Below are positions 57,901-64,000 of a stretch of 64,000 nucleotides of DNA, piece after piece. The DNA comes from Aplidium turbinatum (taxonomy: Eukaryota; Chordata; Ascidiacea; Aplousobranchia; Polyclinidae), in contig OU964921.1 in the NCBI GenBank assembly GCA_918807975.1, positions 44,480,498-44,544,497 of the forward strand. Direction: 5' to 3'. A program made the position numbers and the translations under genes. Numbering within the stretch: the first letter of the stretch is position 1; each line of letters opens with the position of its first letter. A model generated the notes under the pieces. That model had not been told where the DNA came from. It saw nothing but the letters and a program-made list of their open reading frames with translations, and did not search any database.

Positions 57901-58956
57901 TTGTCTCGGCTATCTGATGACATCCTCTTGCACGCTGGGTAATCAATAAAGAAACCCTTTTGAGAAGCAACAGTAGTGCTTTGTCCACGTATACAGAATG
58001 TTAGTTTAGCCACATCTGCTTTAGCCACTTCTGTTACAAGCCTATATGCATCGATAAATATAGTTAAGCACGGCAACCAAACCTGAAGCTGATACTTTAA
58101 ACAAGTAGATGAATTAGTTAAGAATCAGTCGTCTCCTCGTTCCTGAAACAACTGGAGTGCCAGTTGTTTAAGCAATGAGAACACGACTGAACCTAACAAC
58201 ATCACAAAAACAAACTAATACACACACCCATATTGAAATTAGGGAACGGACCATCACAACAAGGACTATTTACAAATTTCGTACAGAAATAAAATGTTTG
58301 CAGCAACGATAGATTATAGATTGCAGAATAAATACACAATATGGCAGCTCTTTACCAAGATAAAACAGTTAATAAAGCTTTGTTTTTTAAATTAATTTCC
58401 TGCACAATGCAAGAGCATAAGAAACATGATGATATAACAGCGTGTTTTTGGTATCGCCAATAAAAGGTCAATCCTCTTTGGTAGAGTCAGTGAGGGATAG
58501 AGTTACAACCACAGTGAATATTTTATCTATAGATTTAGAAAGATAAAATGCACTTTAAAATTGATCAAAAAATCTGAAGATGCCCATCAAACTTCACGCA
58601 ACTTTTTAGCACTGCTGTCGAGCCATTTTATTGCGTGCGAGAAACTGGTATTGTTTTATCACAACCACATTGCGTATTCTCTTATTGTGTCTTTATCGCA
58701 ATAGTAACCTTGGTATTTGCTGGTCAGCTCTTCAAGGGGTTAAGTTTATCCGAGTTTTTGATTGCTGGATTTTTACTCTCCTGGTCGGTCGTCTTGTGAT
58801 CTAACGTTTTCGGTGTGTTCTTACTACCCTTTTTATTGCGTTTTAACTGGGTTATTTTGTTTATTGACTTCTTATTGTGTATTGCGGCCCTCGGGTTAAT
58901 TTACATTTTACAAGTGTTCATCAGGCCCTCAGAGCAAGTTGAGTTTCAGACCCTTG
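54971..58956. mobile_element. hAT-like element (4 kb) hosting an LTR element
   Basis: The ends are CAAGGATCTCAAACACGCGG (left) and the mirrored GAGTTTCAGACCCTTG (right), each next to GGCCC(A/T)CG-type text. The flanking octamers CTTTACAC (54963-54970) and CACTACAC (58957-58964) match at 6 of 8. Most of its length is the LTR element at 55166-58038. The remaining 0.9 kb (58043-58950) shows no coding. Confidence 0.6.
55166..58038 (+). mobile_element. Short LTR retroelement without recognisable coding (TRIM/LARD-like fossil)
   Basis: The LTRs at 55166-55471 and 57672-58038 both start TGTACCGACTGC and end CTTCTGTTACA. They look identical where they align, suggesting a young insertion. The target duplication is AGCC (55162-55165, 58039-58042). 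A primer-binding-like TGGTGACCCCGA starts 2 bases after the first LTR. The 2.2-kb interior has a run of three repeats of about 120 bp (55580-55890) and no gag or pol, so it looks non-autonomous. Confidence 0.8.
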
Positions 58957-59343
58957 CACTACACCTTCTTGAGAAGCAGTGTATTTTATAACTGCAAATA
59001 TGTTGCAGGACCTTGTTCATGTTGTTCTTACCCCAGTGAACGCAAAAACACAATATTAATTAACTGATTTAAAAACACGATTTTTAACCGTTTGTTTATT
59101 TTAACTGCCGGCTGCTAGAATTTGGCCACCGAAAAGAAGCTCTGGTAATCCATGCTTGGTCGCCGAAAAGATAAAGGAGCTTAGAGGCCTAATATATTGT
59201 AAGTTATTCAATAGCAGCGATGATTTAGTATTTTATTATTCTACTGATGCTGCATACTGCATAGCCCATGACACCATTTCAGACGTTTAGCCTGAATTCT
59301 TGAAATGCTCCATTGTCTTGAAAAACTGGTAAGAGTAAGACTA
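58957..59343. promoter_or_regulatory. 3' flank of the Cupin_5 gene with poly(A) signal
   Basis: This is the downstream region of the minus-strand gene. A canonical AATAAA (minus) lies at 59232-59237, about 107 bases after the stop. Nothing else is recognised. Confidence 0.45.
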
Positions 59344-62300
59344 CTAAGGTAAAGTGAATTTAGTAATTAAAGATGAATGCTGGGGGTATTTTTTTATGAG
59401 TTTTTCCCGGCTGCTAAAGTCACAATCCTCCACATCAAACCCTGGAACAACAGTGGCACCAAACAAGCAGTAGTCCTTTTCGTTTGGATTCTTCAATTGA
59501 CAAGCGAAGTAATCTCCTGTAAAATGAAAACCAAGGCACCAAATCAAAAAAGATGCCCGGAAATTGAAAACTGCAGAAAGAAACGTTTCTTCAAAACCAA
59601 TTCATGCCACAATTGTATTCGACCACCGCCTTTACCAATCAGTTTAACTCTTGCAATGTCGGACTAATGTAGACCTCAACAATTATTGTGTTTTCCCTAA
59701 AACTACTTGCTAGATCGGCCCCTGAATGTAGCACACGGTCGCTGTCAATTCTTGCTGCAATAGAACATAGTCTACAGAAAGAACTTCCCATACGAAAGAA
59801 GAATTAGCTTACTACTGTGCGCGTATTTGTAATCTGTAGGTGGCTGCAGCAGATGGAGTGTCGCATGCACGTGACACTGATAGAAAAAAAAACCAAGCGA
59901 ACGTTTCGGCTGCGTGGCGTAGCGGTTTGAACGTTAAGGTTCGGGAGGTAGTCATCTTGATAACGTGGGTTCGATTCCCACTCCTGCCATTATTCTTATT
60001 TAATTACCAAACAAACTTCAAAGCAAGCATCAACTCTCTGGCTTAGTGTTAGAAAGGGTCACAATGCTGCAGTCAGCTGGTTCATAGGAAAAATTATGCT
60101 TTGTTTAAAGTGCCTACCGGTCAAAACACTCCATCTGCTGCAACGACCCACAGATTACAAATACGCTACTGTACAGCAGAAGGTGATATATCAAGGCCTA
60201 CTTAAGATATAGGAGGCCATGGACAGTGATGTACGCGCATACAAAAAAATATTGACGCCGTCAGCGTAAACGCAAACGTTCGAAAAACCATACGCCGTAT
60301 GCGTCAACGTAACTTGTGAAAAAAGTTGGCGGCGTCAGCGCATACACTAGCGTAAACTCCTTTTGTTTGCTAGGTGCCAAACATTCACACGGTATAAACC
60401 ACTCGAAACAAACAAGTTTTATTTTGAATTTCCACGAAGAAACACAAGCATCTGAAAGTGTTCATCTGACGTTTTGCTGCGTTTTGGTTTCAATATGTCT
60501 TTGCACATTCTTTCAATGCAGCACTGGATGGTATTGGAGTGTTGTAGCGAAAAACAGACATTAAAAAGTATGCGTTGACGCTATACGCTAAAAAACCGCG
60601 AAAACTTTACGGTGTAGCCTCAAGCGACAACTATCCAAAAAAATGTGGCCGCAAGCGTTAGGGTAAACAAAAAGTCTACGACGTAGAATTTGCGGCGTAT
60701 ACGTACATCTCTGGCCATGGATACACCAACTAAACATCTAACCAAGCACGTTGCAGTGCAAGTTGATTTCTATGCGAATTATTAAGTGGTCATAAAAATA
60801 ATAATCTACTCTCAGTAGTGTTGACAGGGGGTCCACAGGTAGGGGGAGGGCGGGTAAGTTGATAGGGAAGGTCAGTTGATACATCCCCCTTCCAGGAAAA
60901 AAATAAAACTTTTTGGAAAAAAAGTATTGCCAGCTAGCGATAATTCAGGTAAAAAGCTGCAGTGAAAACATAATTAAATGAATTTGCCCGAAAGACTATG
61001 GTATGGAGTAATTTGAAAAAAAGTTTAATTATTATTTTATAGGTAGGGGTTAGTTGATACACGTGTATCAACTGACCTGCTCTATGTATTCATAAAAGTA
61101 ACTACCTACAATTTTTAAGTGATATGTTTTCTTCTGGTGCTTATTTAATTTTTTTTTTTTTTTTTTTTTGTATTACTTATTTGCACAACGCTCAGAGTTC
61201 AAAATGGATACCCTACACCTTGCAGGTTTACAATTTTCCATATAATATGAAATAGATTTGTTACATGATTACTCTATTTAATAGGTTGTATTATTTTATG
61301 TCAATTTTTTTCTACTTTTATGCTATAGTCAATTTTATGCTAAAGTCGGCTGCAGTGGCCGAGTGGTTGGCGCGTTGGGCTCGCAGTCGAGAGCCTGCAT
61401 GTTCGACTCCAGCCACCCGCACTTGCTGTTGTTTCTCTGGGCAAGAAACTTTACGATAATTGCCTCTACCCAGTGATCGATTTCGAGTAATGGGTAGTAC
61501 CAAATTTAAGTCATAAGTAGAGTAGACAACCGAAAACAGACATTGCAGTCGGCTGCAGCGTGGGTCAGGTGTACGTCGGTAGGCGTACACCGATGCATAG
61601 CGCTCAAGTTCGCTTTCCCGCAATGCAGGATAAAGATAATAAAACAAACAAAAAACAAAACAAAATCTTGCACACATTATTATTCATTTTATCTTACGAT
61701 TTTCATTTTATGTATATTGCAGATTGAATTCCTGATGAGGACACACGCACAATGTACGTGTCGAAAACGTTTGAGTTTACTTTAATTATGTTATATTTTT
61801 TGTTTGTAAAAAAAGTATGTTAAACCCGCTAAGGTTACTCTGTTTTATTTCTTTATTATTCATTGTTGATAAAATTTACACGATCTATTAACTAATCCTC
61901 AATGCATCAGTCCTATAAGCCAGTGGGTAATTATTCGTTTATTGCTCTATGATGTTTTGTTTTTGCTTGGTGAGGAAGACATATTATAAAGATGTTTGCA
62001 ACATTGTATTTTAAAAGTTATTTTTAGCACAGTAAGCAGTTCAGGTAGTGTATCAACTGACCTTCCATGGTGTATTAACTGACCTGCAGTGGCAAGTGAG
62101 TTAATACGCTTGAGAACACCTTTTAAATTGCGCACTTTGAATAAACTGTAAAAAATGCGAAGCTGAAAGATTACTAGCCTACTCAATAGATAAGATAATA
62201 TCTTACAAGACCTGAAAAATTCAAGCTTTTATTGTGGTTACTTTTTGCGCAAAGCAAACGTGAAAAAAGGGTATTCATTCCGGGCTCGGTTCCAAAAGTA

Positions 62301-63380
62301 GGGGAAGAGCTGGTCAGTTGATACAATGTTCACATTTATTCGCTTTGCATCTGAAATCGGGTTAATTTGCACTTGAAATCGGGTTAATTTGCATCTGAAA
62401 TCGGGTTAGTTTGAATCTGAAATCGGATTAATTTGCATCTGAAATCGGGTTAATTTGCATCTGAAATCAGGTTAATTTGCATTTGAAATCAGGTTAATTT
62501 GCATCTGAAATCAGGTTTATTTGCATCTGAAATCAAGTTAATTTGCATCTGAAATCAGGTTAATTTGCATCTGAAATCGGGTTAACTTGCATCTGAAATC
62601 AAGTTAATTTGAATCTGAAATCGGATTAATTTGAACCTGAAATCATGTTAATTTGAATCTGAAATCAGGTTAATTTGCATCTGAAATCGGGTCAATTTGC
62701 ATCTGAAATCGGGTTAATTTGCATCTGAAATCAGGTTAATTTGCATCTGAAATCGGGATAATTTGAATCTGAAATCAGGTTAATTTGAATCTGAAATCGG
62801 GTTAATTTGAATCTGAAATCAGGTTAATTTGCATCTGAAATCGGGTTAATTTGCATCTGAAATCGGGTTAATTTGAATCTGAAATCGGGTTAATTTGCAT
62901 CTGAAATCAGATTAATTTGCATTTGAAATCAGGTTAATTTGCATCTGAAATCGGGTTAATTTGCATCTGAAATCGGGTTAATTTGCATTTGAAATCAGGT
63001 TAATTTGAATCTGAAATCAGGTTTATTTGCATCTGAAATCAAGTTAATTTGCATCTGAAATCGGGTTAATTTGCATCTGAAATCGGGTTAATTTGAATCT
63101 GAAATCGGGTTAATTTGAATCTGAAATCGGGTTAATTTGAATTTGAAATCGGGTTAATTTGCATCTGAAATCAGGTTAATTTGCATCTGAAATCAGATAA
63201 TTTAACACACTTACCTTGATTAACGACATACGTGAAATGATGATCTTCCCCTGGGCCAATGTTCCCCACTTGGACGTTTCCTGTTTTGTGATTGATGACG
63301 TATATGGTCAAGGGTTTCCCCTGGTAATGGTGAAATATTTCATCTGATTTCAAAGCATGAAAAGTTACCAAACTGTGCCC
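59344..63380 (-). CDS. Cupin_5 (DUF985, YML079W-like) domain protein, 5'-truncated by window edge
   Basis: Two exons are present: 63215-63380 and 59344-59516 (stop TAG at 59344-59346). They join in phase (CAA G | GA GAT). Exon one reads LVTFHALKSDEIFHHYQGKP, then LTIYVINHKTGN. Exon two reads GDYFACQL, CLFGATVVPGFDVEDCDF, then REKLIKKYPQHSSLITKFTLP. These match the Cupin_5 pattern FHRLKSDEIWHFYAGDPL ... VAPGFDF.DFEL ... FPQH, including the His and Glu-Ile-Phe-His positions of the small-molecule pocket. This family has an RmlC-like beta barrel and no settled enzymatic role in animals. About 60-80 N-terminal residues must lie right of the window. The intron is 3.7 kb and full of repeats. Confidence 0.88.
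59813..60174. mobile_element. TIR element enclosing a tRNA-like sequence
   Basis: Terminal repeats of about 50 bp, GCGTATTTGTAATCTGT then GCAGCAGATGGAGTGT on the left, are mirrored at 60118-60174. The centre holds the tRNA-like stretch at 59909-59989. Confidence 0.65.
59909..59989 (+). repeat. tRNA-like (SINE head) sequence, not a functional tRNA
   Basis: An A-box-like GTGGCGTAGCGGTT and a B box GGTTCGATTCC sit at tRNA spacing, ending CTCCTGCC. The 5' acceptor bases do not pair with the 3' end, so it is read as tRNA-derived. Confidence 0.5.
60224..60713. mobile_element. hAT-type MITE with perfect 8-bp duplication
   Basis: The ends CAGTGATGTACG and CGTACATCTCTG are inverted. The duplication GCCATGGA lies at 60216-60223 and 60714-60721. 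It is 490 bp and unusually rich in CG-containing words (GGCGGCGTCAGCGC). It lies in the Cupin_5 intron. Confidence 0.88.
60815..62325. repeat. Region with repeated (A/G)GTTGATACA motifs
   Basis: GGTCAGTTGATACA-type words or their complements recur near 60855, 60880, 61055, 61070, 62050, 62075 and 62315. They form a palindrome TTGATACACGTGTATCAA at about 61054. A SINE (61346-61665) lies inside. This is probably one degraded element; its ends are not defined. Confidence 0.45.
61346..61665 (+). repeat. tRNA-Ser-like SINE
   Basis: The head GCAGTGGCCGAGTGGTTGGC and a B box TGTTCGACTCC precede a body with TCTCTGGGCAAGAAACTTTA and GGGTAGTACCAAATTTAAG. An A-rich tail ends at about 61667. No intact acceptor stem was seen. 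Confidence 0.75.
62347..63203. repeat. 22-bp minisatellite, about 39 units
   Basis: Units read GCATCTGAAATC then (G/A)GGTTAATTT, with one or two base variants. The right edge is about 10 bases from the donor site of the Cupin_5 exon (63213-63214). In the transcribed (minus) strand each unit reads TTAACC(C/T)GATTTCAG followed by ATGC, i.e. an acceptor-like string. Confidence 0.95.
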
Positions 63381-63955
63381 CTGCAAAATTATTCAAATTA
63401 AACGACTTCAGTTCTGCTGCCAATCTATTTACCAGGGTTGCCATGTTGGCATTTTTCTAGCCAAATTTTTTAAATCTTGCTCATTTTTTAAGACGGTTGG
63501 CTAGAAGAGATTCGGCTTTTTAAAAAAAAAATTTTTTTTAATTTTGGTTAAAGAGTTTGCTTTGTTGACAAAACAAAAAAAAGTAACTTTAGCGGGTTTA
63601 ACATATTTATTATGATACACAACGAAATATAACATCTTTGTTTTTTTTAAGTTTAATTTTCAGCAATATAAAGTGAAAAGTTTTTTTTTTCCAATTTTAG
63701 TGCAATGAATTAGTTTGAACAGCAAAAGAAAACGTGACATTACTTTGCTTTTGCCTTTTCGCTCGGTAGCCGCTGTAACATAACATCTTTTGTAAGCGCC
63801 TATAAAGCATGAACCAATCAGAAGCTGCGTTGTCTGTGACGTCATTACGTAATGGAAGTTACAGGTAGCACAGAGAAAAAACGCAAACAGTTCTGATAGA
63901 AAGTAAATTACCTAAGTAAACTTTCCGCAGTAGCCAGCGTGTCTTAGACTTAGAG
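63381..63955. other. Intronic sequence upstream of the Cupin_5 exon, no gene seen
   Basis: This is presumed intron. It has T-rich and A-rich runs (63515-63550, 63675-63690) and a word GGTTGCCATGTTGGCA near 63436 resembling other dispersed repeats. No exon encoding the missing cupin N-terminus was recognised. Confidence 0.4.
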
Positions 63956-64000
63956 CAGTGGTTCCCGACACGTTTTTAAGGCGACCCGTTTAAAAGAAAA
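63956..64000. mobile_element. Left end of a hAT-type element cut by the window edge
   Basis: CAGTGGTTCCCGACACG followed by GGCGACCC resembles the ends at 972, 18835 and 31002. Only 45 bases are visible. Confidence 0.45.

Noticed and set aside
61346-61420. tRNA-Ser gene
   Set aside because: The head resembles tRNA-Ser but stems are broken and a SINE body with an A-rich tail follows.
62347-63203. CRISPR array
   Set aside because: Units are 22 bp, contiguous, without unique spacers, in an animal intron; it is a minisatellite.
1-64000. Bacterial contamination or an operon-like defence system
   Set aside because: Spliced genes, SINEs, hAT/piggyBac ends and GT-AG introns throughout show animal nuclear DNA; no clustered small genes on one strand.

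Overview
The window is AT-rich animal DNA. It carries short exons with GT-AG introns, tRNA-derived SINEs, LINEs, hAT and piggyBac-like DNA transposons and LTR-element fossils. A tunicate or another invertebrate deuterostome seems most likely. That guess rests on gene content, intron style and repeat types, not on a species-specific marker.

Two host genes are supported, both on the minus strand. (1) Positions 90-31617 hold 42 coding exons of ASCC3, the large dual-cassette Ski2-like helicase of the ASC-1/ribosome-quality-control complex. The start codon is at 31615-31617 and the last exon(s) lie beyond the left edge. Exon phases agree throughout, giving about 2,080-2,090 residues, except for one reading-frame problem in the last exon present (90-367). 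(2) Positions 59344-63380 hold the last two exons of a Cupin_5 (DUF985, YML079W-like) gene whose 5' part lies beyond the right edge. Its intron opens with a 22-bp minisatellite of about 39 units, each carrying a splice-acceptor-like motif in the transcribed strand.

The 28 kb between the genes, and many ASCC3 introns, are repeats, often nested. Several insertions can be bounded exactly by target-site duplications (TSDs). A 4.3-kb inverted-repeat (foldback) element (32069-36392, 9-bp TSD) has a hAT element (34382-36046) inside one arm. Two copies of a TTAA-flanked piggyBac-like element lie at 39370-40186 and 47371-48178. An LTR-retrotransposon fossil (40421-51767, 5-bp TSD) is split by a 5.3-kb hAT element, a LINE and a solo LTR of its own family. 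A 2.0-kb hAT (52637-54661) sits inside a SINE. A 2.9-kb LTR pair lacking recognisable coding (55166-58038) sits inside a 4-kb hAT-like element (54971-58956).

The two genes show no functional link. All coordinates and splice sites come from reading the sequence by eye against remembered family sequences; no database search was run.
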